Both the position numbers and the translations under genes were made by a program. The notes below the pieces were generated by a model. It was not told the origin of the DNA. It saw only the letters and a program-made list of their open reading frames with translations, and did not search any database. A stretch of 64,000 bases of DNA from Pseudomonas baetica (GTDB taxonomy: Bacteria > Pseudomonadota > Gammaproteobacteria > Pseudomonadales > Pseudomonadaceae): the NCBI RefSeq assembly GCF_019733355.1, contig NZ_JAIHLQ010000026.1, positions 40,830 to 104,829 on the forward strand, in the 5' to 3' direction. Positions 9,601-16,352 of the stretch are shown one piece after another (positions within the stretch are counted from its first letter, which is position 1; every line of letters starts with the position of its first letter).

Positions 9601-10435
9601 GCGCGTTGCCCTGAAAAACCGGTTCGAGCACGCTCTGAAGTCCACGGCGCAGCGTCTCCAGACGCTCCGGCAAGGCGTACAGGTCGGCGCTCAACTGCCC
9701 GGACAACGTGCCGATTTCAATCACTGCTTCAGCCACGGCGCGGTGGATTCGATCCAGCGCCTGATCACTCCACTGCCCTTGCCACACGGCATCGCGCGCG
9801 TAGGGCGACGACCAGCCCAAGGTGCGTTCACGGGCCTCCTCGGGCAAGGCGCTGATCAGTTCCTGAAACCCCGGCAACTCTTCCAGTCCCGTGACGATCA
9901 CGTACACCGGCACGCTCAAACCAAAGCGTTGCAGCAGATCGATAAAGCGTCGGCGTGCGGCCAGACCAAGGCTGGCAGCCTGCTCAAGATTGCTCAGGTG
10001 GCTGACCGGCACTGTCCAGATCACGCCGTCCAGCGGCCGCTTGCTGCGCATGCGCAGGATCAACCCGAGCAGTCGCCACCAGCCACCGCGCTGCAAATGC
10101 ATGCCGTCGTCCGGCAGAAACAACGCCTGCGGCACCACCAGCACAGCGCCTTCGGGGTCCGACCACCAGCGGCCAAACCACGCCGGTTTATCGGTCGGCT
10201 GCAATCGCCACTCGGTGACCAATTGCGTGCCTTGAGTTTCATCGCCGAGCATCAACATCCACGGCATCTGATAACGATCGTGACTGCCCTGCTCCTGCTC
10301 CATATGGCGCACGGACGCATAGAAACTGCGGATCGCCGCGCCGCTCTGGGTCCGTAGCCACCACACGGCCACGGCAACAATGACCAGCAACACCAGCAGC
10401 GCGACGACCCACGCGACAATCGTCAGGGTGCTCAT
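6611..10435 (-). CDS. tssM: Type VI secretion inner-membrane protein TssM (IcmF) with a degenerate P-loop
   Basis: This 1274-residue protein spans the inner membrane near residues 5-27 and 348-368 and has a large periplasmic domain that contacts TssJ. The cytoplasmic domain normally carries a Walker A motif GxxxxGKT. Here the equivalent position reads LMLGDETQGTQ (residues 61-71), lacking the lysine, so ATP binding at that site is doubtful. The central IcmF-related region and the C-terminal domain (DVRWRTDRDDEKGADKVIAW, LTLRWARNGKERP) are present, and no frameshift is seen. It overlaps tssL and tssA by a few bases, which points to coupled translation. Confidence 0.95.
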   Translation of the reverse strand: MSTLTIVAWVVALLVLLVIVAVAVWWLRTQSGAAIRSFYASVRHMEQEQGSHDRYQMPWMLMLGDETQGTQLVTEWRLQPTDKPAWFGRWWSDPEGAVLVVPQALFLPDDGMHLQRGGWWRLLGLILRMRSKRPLDGVIWTVPVSHLSNLEQAASLGLAARRRFIDLLQRFGLSVPVYVIVTGLEELPGFQELISALPEEARERTLGWSSPYARDAVWQGQWSDQALDRIHRAVAEAVIEIGTLSGQLSADLYALPERLETLRRGLQSVLEPVFQGNAQGEAPCFRGVYFTANEASEDAKDGFCADDSGLQQSVFVRQLWRQRLVGEHGLAQGVPRLLRLRQRWQRLTAGVALVVGVVWAVAMLWVWHQSVKDAHELARLMQGAQKSYVAVTDEAHRIEPTRRNVQSFWRVLERAPQWRYVSLAFPSSWFSSLDTLLEQELFRSAQGHMLVPLHELLVAELAKIKTIRATDRRSSIESEDPAQWKNYQKATDLVDRALRLEQQNQLFGEVQNNQRAPLDDLVQLSNSALSLNLNAATLPHAAYYNRLLAAGDGGNLQALDLSVEQPLILSNFNGLMELWLNQYFLADNFVSKAGYLKLHLEQLEAGSGNSLGELEELRALIDGLQGAISMTNAAWGRGKGQELVPGYRAFLDKVHKSSLLGPTVEQQLENQASKLQQSFRDQWIARAGSRDNLLVQQGSGQLALQEHVIKLDNALQSLFKRDFLAVALRANQDNVDMQGQTVDGDDFNLSLSYFASYKSYVAEELPRIPPAYRGAVLQAAENAAAQAMWLGLKDHDDRTQSYAVFNVRAEQAMALQKAFVELRRSDLAARLQGGLNRRAMAQIVSGLNEISDQPLFGGRTEVSQWDGSKNLGLQLYGASDVQDLKLSLKQQFNTMLGITERRTSALQWLMTQQGSLSALDYERVTQFSALNDDLLKYKDSNPASSPAQIEQLVSRDFIEMDTASCEQVLQTANVAPGRSTLAMRAVELQQSAMQRCQSLQQQQASAAWNELANYFNQYLADRFPFANGVQAQDADPARVQYFLDIIDKRLPVAQAGLVLSQAPERLAAEDFLNRLKQASVWLKPLFVRDKSGILGVELDVRWRTDRDDEKGADKVIAWSLLAGRQEINYPAAEEPNLRWRVGQPIRLTLRWARNGKERPVNDPLQPNLVVRDLEAGWEYGGPWSLLRLMRAHFSVQRQPSMDYTDFPLALRLPVTGAPDSVTSEFARMYVRLSLMSQGSKLPLSIAPLPTRAPHSPFQFTGTTTAAIESQKEGL

Positions 10436-11196
10436 GAGTTTTGCTCCGGTGCGGCCACTGAATCGGTCATTTGCAGCACCGGATCGAGCTCGGAACGAAT
10501 GTCACGCCAGAGGAACTGGCCAAGTCCAGTCAGCAACAACACCATCGCGAGAATACCCAGCGCCAAACGAAAGCCGTCCGGCAGCGCGGTGCGCACGGGC
10601 AACTGCAACGGTGCAGCCAACGAAGGTTGCACCAGTCGCTGGCTGACATCGTCATACGTGGCTTCGTCCTGCCAGGCAAAGTTGAACAGGGCCAGCCGCC
10701 ATTTCTCCCGTTGCGCCTGACTGTGCTCACCGCGCAGGCGTCCGTGGAAGCCGAGAATCAGGCACTGCAAGTACACGTTGGCCAGATCGCGGGTGGTCGG
10801 TTGTTGTTCATCGAGAAGGGTTTGAATGGCCGCCGGCACTTGCTCGCCCGCCTGACGGCTGGCGTACAACCGCGACTCCAGCGGTTTGTCCTGCCACGCC
10901 GCTTGCCCCGGCCAGGGCGTAAACAACAGGGTTTCATCGACCAGTGCAACGAACGCGTAAACCAGTGCCTTGACCTGATCCGTCGCCGAATCACCGACCC
11001 GCGAATACGCCGTGCGCCAGAGCCGTTGCGAAGCCTGCGTCGACAGCTCGACCACCGTCTCCACCAGCGCCGCTTCGTCGTCGCTGTCCTTGGGCAATTG
11101 CACCCAATCCTGTTGCCATTGCTGCCACGTCTGCCGGAACGCGCTGCTCAACGGTGCTTCCTGCAACCCCAGGCTTGCGGCACTTCCTTGCGACAT
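10432..11196 (-). CDS. tssL: Type VI secretion membrane-complex protein TssL (DotU family)
   Basis: This 254-residue protein has a cytoplasmic helical DotU domain (VKALVYAFVALVDETLLFTP is characteristic) and one transmembrane helix near the C-terminus (about 210-230, LALGILAMVLLLTGLGQFLW). With TssM and TssJ it forms the trans-envelope complex. No C-terminal peptidoglycan-binding OmpA domain follows the helix, so anchoring to the wall would need another protein. The stop overlaps the tssM start and the gene lies 18 bases after tssK. Confidence 0.93.
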   Translation of the reverse strand: MSQGSAASLGLQEAPLSSAFRQTWQQWQQDWVQLPKDSDDEAALVETVVELSTQASQRLWRTAYSRVGDSATDQVKALVYAFVALVDETLLFTPWPGQAAWQDKPLESRLYASRQAGEQVPAAIQTLLDEQQPTTRDLANVYLQCLILGFHGRLRGEHSQAQREKWRLALFNFAWQDEATYDDVSQRLVQPSLAAPLQLPVRTALPDGFRLALGILAMVLLLTGLGQFLWRDIRSELDPVLQMTDSVAAPEQNS

Positions 11197-11214
11197 ACGG
11201 CGTTCCTTGTGTGA

Positions 11215-12546
11215 TCAGGCACTTTCGCTGTTCTGGGCGACAAACAGCACCACTTGCCACGGACTGCTGGTCAGCTTCGCGGCGGGGGCGGCGATCACCA
11301 GCGGCAGTTGCGCGTCGAACCACGCGCCTTCGGCAGTGATGACAAACAGCCGCGTGTCCTCGCCCACGCTGTAGGCCACTTGCTCGCTGCGGTTCATCAC
11401 TTGATGAGGCAGACCGCTCATGCGCTGGCGACTGAGCAGCGAGATGTGTGGTGCCGAGGCGATGATCGCGCCGCGCAACCAGTCAATCGCAGCTTGCTCG
11501 CTGGCGCCGTTTGGCATGCGCAAACCGATGACCAGACGCTGGCTCGGCTGCTCATCGGGCAACTGAATGGAAAAACTCTGCTCGCTGCGTTCGAACGGCA
11601 GGCTGCGATAGCCGGCGCGGATCAGTTCGAGGGTGCTTTCCAGCCACTGGAGCAGCGCGTCGTAACCGCGCTGCAATTCGAGAAAATCCAGCGGCGCAAA
11701 CGCCGGCACGCCCGCCAGCGGATCAAGCGCCGACCATGCACCGGCCATTCCGAGCAGTTGCACATAGAGCCTTTGCGGCTGGGCAATGCGGCTGTTCAGC
11801 GAACCTTCGACTTCCGGCAAGCGTGCCCATAGCGCGGTCAACTGCCGACGGATTTCCAGCGCATCATCCTGATTGCCGGCCTGTTGCGCCTGACGCAAGC
11901 GCCCGCCCAGAAACAGACACTTCTCCCGAGCCCGCGCGCAGAGCCCGGCGATGCGTCGACCGAGCACAGATTCGGGCAAAAGGATCGGCGTTGGCGGCGT
12001 ATAACCCAGCGCCAGGAAGCCTCCGCCCTCCTTGCGGATTTTCAGCAGCGGCAGGCAGATCGAGTCGGCTTTGTTCAGTTGTGTGCACAGGCGTGGATTG
12101 GGTCGCCACACCGTGATCGATTCAGGGAATTGGCCGCTGGTGAGATCCGGCAGCGCCTCGCCGACGACCGATTGCAAACGGCCCTTGAGCGGCAGCAATT
12201 GTCCGGCGCGCCACATCGGGCTGATCGCCAGGAACACAGTGACCGTGGCGTCGTCAGTGGCGTTGATCGCCGCGCTGACATCAAGCTCCAGCACTGGGCC
12301 CACACCCGCCTGCACATCCACCGGCAAGCCGTCGGGCATCGTCCCTTGCAGCGACACCACCCGCACCACGCCGGCGCTCAGTGCCGACGGGTCAAATTCC
12401 ATGTGGCTGACGCCCCAGAACCACGGGTTACATGCGTGCGCCAGATGCGCGCCGAGTGCTTCGGCCCGCAGCCCCTGCAACTGAAAATGCTGCGGCAGCA
12501 ATTGCATGCCTTCATGCCAGCAAACCGCGTCAGGTAGCAAACTCAT
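11215..12546 (-). CDS. tssK: Type VI secretion baseplate protein TssK
   Basis: This 443-residue cytoplasmic protein links the baseplate to the membrane complex. The N-terminal VCWHEGMQLLPQHFQLQ and the later LRAGYRSLPFERSEQSFSIQ are TssK landmarks. The length is normal for the family. The ATG at 12546 is preceded by GGGAG. It lies between tssJ and tssL in the leftward operon. Confidence 0.95.
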   Translation of the reverse strand: MSLLPDAVCWHEGMQLLPQHFQLQGLRAEALGAHLAHACNPWFWGVSHMEFDPSALSAGVVRVVSLQGTMPDGLPVDVQAGVGPVLELDVSAAINATDDATVTVFLAISPMWRAGQLLPLKGRLQSVVGEALPDLTSGQFPESITVWRPNPRLCTQLNKADSICLPLLKIRKEGGGFLALGYTPPTPILLPESVLGRRIAGLCARAREKCLFLGGRLRQAQQAGNQDDALEIRRQLTALWARLPEVEGSLNSRIAQPQRLYVQLLGMAGAWSALDPLAGVPAFAPLDFLELQRGYDALLQWLESTLELIRAGYRSLPFERSEQSFSIQLPDEQPSQRLVIGLRMPNGASEQAAIDWLRGAIIASAPHISLLSRQRMSGLPHQVMNRSEQVAYSVGEDTRLFVITAEGAWFDAQLPLVIAAPAAKLTSSPWQVVLFVAQNSESA

Positions 12547-12592
12547 ACGACTCCCTTCGACCTCGCCGCGATCCGGCGGCGGACGGTGTGTT

Positions 12593-13039
12593 TCAGTTTT
12601 CCTGACTGACCAGGCTCATCTCGCGACTGTCGAACTTCAGCCACGCTTGACGCTGATCATCAAGGCGCAAGCGGTGCGCTCCGGGAGTGTTATAGCTGGC
12701 GAAGACCAAAAGTCCAGCCGCCTTCTTGCCCCCCAGCGGGAAGGGTTGGTGGTCGATAAATTGCCCCGGCACCAACTCCAGCCCCCACACACTCATCAAC
12801 TGACGATAGTCGCGCTGGTACTGTTCGCGCTCGGCAAACCACTGACTGGCGCTGATACCGGACAGTTGTTTGAGCAGATCAGGGTCGTTGACGGCGATGA
12901 AATCCACGGCAATCGGCGTGTCGTCGTTGGCCTTGGGGGCTACGTCGAGGGTCAGGCTGTCGAGGTCCACCGTCGGCTCGAAGAAAGAACAGCCCGCCAG
13001 AAGCACCAACAAAAACGCTACAAAAAATCGTCCGCACAA
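12593..13039 (-). CDS. tssJ: Type VI secretion outer-membrane lipoprotein TssJ
   Basis: The 148-residue product has a lipoprotein signal peptide ending in the lipobox LLAGC (about residues 14-18), followed by a beta-sandwich region with PIAVDFIAVNDPDLLKQLSG and MSVWGLELVPGQF typical of TssJ. It anchors TssM at the outer membrane. The start appears to be TTG at 13039-13037, supported by an AAGGA sequence nine to ten bases upstream. It is the first gene of the leftward operon, facing tssB. Confidence 0.9.
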   Translation of the reverse strand: MCGRFFVAFLLVLLAGCSFFEPTVDLDSLTLDVAPKANDDTPIAVDFIAVNDPDLLKQLSGISASQWFAEREQYQRDYRQLMSVWGLELVPGQFIDHQPFPLGGKKAAGLLVFASYNTPGAHRLRLDDQRQAWLKFDSREMSLVSQEN

Positions 13040-13267
13040 AATGAATTTTCCTTTTCTCGGCCGTGTCCAAAAATGTTTTTGCTTGCATTTTTATAGACCT
13101 GTTCTAGCGTCTTGGGTAGTTCGGTTCCTACAGCCGAATCCAAGAAGGTTTGTCAAAGGAACGACAGCTCATCTGCCACCCTTTCTAACCTACGGTCCAG
13201 CAAGGGAAAGCGATGAACGGGCCACCCCGATGCATTGCGCCCGCTCATCGCATCGGAGTCCGCCGAC
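13040..13267. promoter_or_regulatory. Divergent control region between the two T6SS operons
   Basis: About 230 bases separate the start codons of tssJ and tssB, so promoters for both operons should lie here. The tssJ-proximal half is AT-rich. I found no convincing sigma-54 -24/-12 element on either strand. The tssB-proximal part forms a strong hairpin, listed separately. Confidence 0.6.
13210..13251 (+). promoter_or_regulatory. Hairpin in the tssB leader next to the ribosome-binding site
   Basis: GCGATGAACGGGC (13210-13222) and GCCCGCTCATCGC (13239-13251) are complementary with one mismatch. The stem ends three bases before the GGAG ribosome-binding site of tssB. It could stabilise the transcript or modulate translation. 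Its role is inferred. Confidence 0.55.
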
Positions 13268-13810
13268 ATGGCAGAAAGTACTCAGCACAAGCTCGACCGG
13301 GTGCGCCCGCCCCGAGTGCAAATCACTTACGACGTCGAAATCGGCAACGCCATCGAGAAAAAGGAATTGCCATTGGTGGTCGGCATCCTCGCCGATCTCT
13401 CGGGCAAACCCCTTGAGCCATTGGCGAAACTGACCGAGCGGCGTTTTACCGAAATCGACCGCGACAACTTCAACGAAGTACTCGCCTCGATCGCCCCGCG
13501 CGCCACGTTGCAGGTCAACAACACCCTCAGCGGCGACGACAGCAAGCTGAACATCGAACTCAACTTCAAGCACATCGACGACTTCGACCCGGTCAAGGTA
13601 GTGGAGCAAGTCACGCCGCTGCGTCGCCTGTTCGAGGCCCGCCAACGTCTGCGTGACCTGTTGACCAAACTCGACGGCAACGATGACCTGGACAAGCTGT
13701 TGCGCGACGTCATCGCCAACACCGAAGGCTTGCAGGAAATCAAATCGGCCCGCCCAGACACCGCTACCCCGGCAACTGATGCCGAGGCGCCGGCCGAACC
13801 GCAAGCCTGA
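13268..13810 (+). CDS. tssB: Type VI secretion contractile sheath small subunit TssB
   Basis: This 180-residue protein carries the VipA/TssB core (RVQITYDVEIGNAIEKKELP, LVVGILADLSG, FTEIDRDNFNEVL and a helical C-terminal half with LRDLLTKLDGNDDLDKLL). It forms the contractile sheath with TssC around the Hcp tube. The start at MAESTQHK is chosen because GGAG lies about ten bases upstream; an in-frame codon 11 residues earlier falls inside the leader hairpin. It is the first gene of the rightward operon, with tssC 30 bases behind it. Confidence 0.94.
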   Translation: MAESTQHKLDRVRPPRVQITYDVEIGNAIEKKELPLVVGILADLSGKPLEPLAKLTERRFTEIDRDNFNEVLASIAPRATLQVNNTLSGDDSKLNIELNFKHIDDFDPVKVVEQVTPLRRLFEARQRLRDLLTKLDGNDDLDKLLRDVIANTEGLQEIKSARPDTATPATDAEAPAEPQA

Positions 13811-13840
13811 TCGTCCACTTAACCGAGGGGAGAATTCGCC

Positions 13841-15322
13841 ATGCCCGCCGCCGCCAAGAACCAAGCCAGCGACAGTACAACCGAGACACTTTCCCTGCTC
13901 GACCAGATCATTCTCGACGGCCGTATGGCCCACGATGACAGTCAGCAGGATTACGCCCGCGACATGCTCGCGGAATTCGCCACCCAGGTGCTCGACGAAG
14001 GCATGGCCATCGACAAGGACACCGTGGCGATGATCAACGACCGCATCAGCCAGATCGACGAGCTGATCAGCGCCCAGCTCAACGAGGTGCTGCACCATCC
14101 CGACCTGCAAAAACTCGAAGCCTCGTGGCGAGGCCTGCACATGCTGGTGCAGAACACCGAAACCAGCACCCGGCTGAAACTGCGCCTGCTCAACGTGACC
14201 CAGAAAGAGCTGCAGAACGACCTGGAAAAAGCCGTCGAGTTCGATCAGAGCGCCCTGTTCAAAAAGATCTACGAAGAGGAATACGGCACCTTCGGTGGCC
14301 ATCCGTTCAGCCTGCTGGTCGGTGATTTCACCTTCGGCCGTCACCCCCAGGACATCGGCCTGCTGGAAAAACTGTCGAACGTCGCTGCCGCTGCGCACGC
14401 GCCATTCATTGCCGCCGCCAGCCCCCGGTTGTTCGACATGAACAGCTTCACCGAACTGGCGGTGCCGCGCGATCTGTCGAAAGTGTTCGAGAGCCAGGAG
14501 CTGATCAAGTGGCGCTCGTTCCGTGAGAGCGAAGATTCGCGCTACGTCTCGCTGGTGCTGCCGCACTTTCTCCTGCGCCTGCCTTATGGCCCGGATACCT
14601 CGCCCGTGGAAGGCATCAACTACGTCGAGGACGTCAACGGCACCGACCACAGCAAATACCTGTGGGGCAATGCCGCGTGGGCGTTGTCACAACGCATCAC
14701 CGAAGCGTTCGCCAAATACGGCTGGTGCGCGGCGATTCGTGGCGCCGAGGGTGGCGGCGCAGTAGAAGGCTTGCCGGCGCACACGTTCCGCACCAGTTCG
14801 GGCGATCTGTCGCTCAAATGCCCGACTGAAGTGGCGATCACCGACCGCCGTGAAAAAGAGCTCAACGATCTCGGTTTCATTGCCCTGTGCCACAAGAAAA
14901 ACAGCGACGTCGCCGTGTTCTTCGGCGGCCAGACCACCAACAAATCCAAGCTCTACAACACCAACGAGGCCAACGCCAACGCGCGCATCTCGGCGATGTT
15001 GCCGTACGTGCTCGCGGCCTCGCGTTTCGCCCATTATCTGAAGGTGATCATGCGCGACAAGGTCGGCAGTTTCATGACCCGCGATAACGTGCAGACCTAC
15101 CTCAACAATTGGATCGCCGACTACGTGCTGATCAACGACAACGCGCCGCAGGAAATCAAGGCGCAGTACCCGTTGCGTGAAGCACGGGTGGACGTCACCG
15201 AAGTCGCCGGCAAACCGGGCGCCTATCGGGCCACGGTGTTTCTGCGGCCGCACTTTCAACTCGAAGAGTTGACCGCCTCGATCCGCCTGGTCGCCACCCT
15301 GCCGCCACCGGTAGCTGCCTGA
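13841..15322 (+). CDS. tssC: Type VI secretion contractile sheath large subunit TssC
   Basis: This 493-residue protein is a full-length VipB/TssC. Landmarks are LEASWRGLHMLVQNTETSTR near residue 90, PFSLLVGDFTF, FIAAASPRLFDMNSFTEL and the C-terminal RATVFLRPHFQLEELTASIR, all strongly conserved in the family. It assembles with TssB into the sheath that contracts to drive the tube. GAGGGGAG precedes the ATG. Confidence 0.96.
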   Translation: MPAAAKNQASDSTTETLSLLDQIILDGRMAHDDSQQDYARDMLAEFATQVLDEGMAIDKDTVAMINDRISQIDELISAQLNEVLHHPDLQKLEASWRGLHMLVQNTETSTRLKLRLLNVTQKELQNDLEKAVEFDQSALFKKIYEEEYGTFGGHPFSLLVGDFTFGRHPQDIGLLEKLSNVAAAAHAPFIAAASPRLFDMNSFTELAVPRDLSKVFESQELIKWRSFRESEDSRYVSLVLPHFLLRLPYGPDTSPVEGINYVEDVNGTDHSKYLWGNAAWALSQRITEAFAKYGWCAAIRGAEGGGAVEGLPAHTFRTSSGDLSLKCPTEVAITDRREKELNDLGFIALCHKKNSDVAVFFGGQTTNKSKLYNTNEANANARISAMLPYVLAASRFAHYLKVIMRDKVGSFMTRDNVQTYLNNWIADYVLINDNAPQEIKAQYPLREARVDVTEVAGKPGAYRATVFLRPHFQLEELTASIRLVATLPPPVAA

Positions 15323-15328
15323 CCTGCG

Positions 15329-15354
15329 GCCCCCGCCGCCCGTGCGGCGGGGGC
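15329..15354 (+). terminator. GC-rich hairpin between tssC and hcp
   Basis: GCCCCCGCCGC (15329-15339) and GCGGCGGGGGC (15344-15354) form a perfect eleven-pair stem with a four-base loop. The following sequence, TGTCCTTT, is a poor T-run. It may act as a partial terminator or as a processing or stabilising element that lets hcp be expressed at a different level from the sheath genes. Confidence 0.55.
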
Positions 15355-15395
15355 TGTCCTTTATCTAGCGCGACACCTTTCAGGAGTTTCAAGCG

Positions 15396-15893
15396 ATGGA
15401 TGCAATCATTCTCGACCTCGGCGGCGACATCAAAGGCGACAGCCTGCTCGAGGGTTACGCGGACAAGATCGAAGTCATGTCCTACAGCCACAACGTCGCG
15501 ATGCAAGTCACCAATGACGTCAGTAACTCGGAGCGCACTTCCGGTAAACCTCACGTCGGCGAGTTCACCGTGACCAAATTCGTCGACACTTCGACGCCGT
15601 CCCTCAACGAATACTGCTGTGCCGGCAAGCCGATTCCAGAAGCCAAGATCACCATCGGCCGCAACGCCGCCGAAGGCAGCGGGCAACTCTTGCCGTTCAT
15701 CATCTACACCCTGACCAACGTGGTGCTGTCGAACGTCAGCGTCAGCGGCGGTACCGGAGGCAAACCGGTGGAAACCGTTTCCCTGAACTTCACCAAGATC
15801 AAATGGGAACTCACCGCGCAGAAGGACGACGGCACCAAGGAAGGCACCGCCGCGTCGACGTGGGACATGGCCGCCAACAAGCTCGTCAGCTAA
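15396..15893 (+). CDS. hcp: Hcp (TssD), type VI secretion tube protein
   Basis: The 165-residue product begins MDAIILDLGGDIKGDSLLEG and has GKPHVGEFTVTKFVDTSTPS and VETVSLNFTKIKWELTAQ, the typical Hcp beta-barrel core. Hexamers stack into the secreted inner tube, which also carries small effectors. It is separated from tssC by 73 bases containing a strong hairpin. AGGAG lies upstream of the ATG. It sits inside the structural operon rather than next to vgrG. Confidence 0.95.
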   Translation: MDAIILDLGGDIKGDSLLEGYADKIEVMSYSHNVAMQVTNDVSNSERTSGKPHVGEFTVTKFVDTSTPSLNEYCCAGKPIPEAKITIGRNAAEGSGQLLPFIIYTLTNVVLSNVSVSGGTGGKPVETVSLNFTKIKWELTAQKDDGTKEGTAASTWDMAANKLVS

Positions 15894-15908
15894 CCCGGCG
15901 CCCCGGCC

Positions 15909-16352
15909 ATGGCAGGCACCGGCATGCTTCCCCCGCTGTTCGAACGCCTCGCATCCAGCGAGGCTGAGGGCGCGCGGGAATTTGATCGCCAGGATTTGCT
16001 CGACTCGGTGCACGCCGAGCTCGGGCGCCTGTTCAACACCCGCCGTGGCCCGCGCACACTGACCACACCGCCGAGCGTGATCGACTACGGCATCGCCGAC
16101 TGGAGCGCTCTGCAACAGCAGCGCAGCGACGACCGACGTCGACTGGCGCGAGACATTCGCGAAGCCATCACACATTTTGAACCGCGCCTGCGTCTGGGCG
16201 AGGTTCAGGTCAATCCGTTGCCCGAACACCCTCAGCAAATGAGCATTCGCCTGCTCGGCGAGTTACGCAGCGGCCACCAGCACTGGCCGGTGGCGTTTGT
16301 CATCGAGCCTGGCGGCCAAGGGCTGGAGGTGCGCCATGAGCGACTCGATTGA
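15909..16352 (+). CDS. tssE: Type VI secretion baseplate protein TssE (gp25-like)
   Basis: This 147-residue protein resembles the phage T4 gp25 baseplate/sheath-initiator family. It has LFNTRRGPRTLTTPPSVIDYG followed by ITHFEPRLRLGEVQVNPLPE, including the EPRL-type motif needed for sheath nucleation. It starts 16 bases after hcp and overlaps the tssF start by 17 bases. Confidence 0.93.
   Translation: MAGTGMLPPLFERLASSEAEGAREFDRQDLLDSVHAELGRLFNTRRGPRTLTTPPSVIDYGIADWSALQQQRSDDRRRLARDIREAITHFEPRLRLGEVQVNPLPEHPQQMSIRLLGELRSGHQHWPVAFVIEPGGQGLEVRHERLD

Noticed and set aside
13040..13267. A sigma-54 promoter for the T6SS operons
   Set aside because: I looked on both strands for GG-N10-GC with the TGGCAC/TTGC flanks. 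The nearest candidate (TGGCAGATGAGCTGTC on the reverse strand) lacks the -12 GC.
13190..14650. A 486-codon reverse-strand open frame
   Set aside because: It lies opposite tssB and tssC, which have full family matches and ribosome-binding sites. The product is low-complexity Val/Gly/Gln-rich, as expected from the complement of GC-rich genes.
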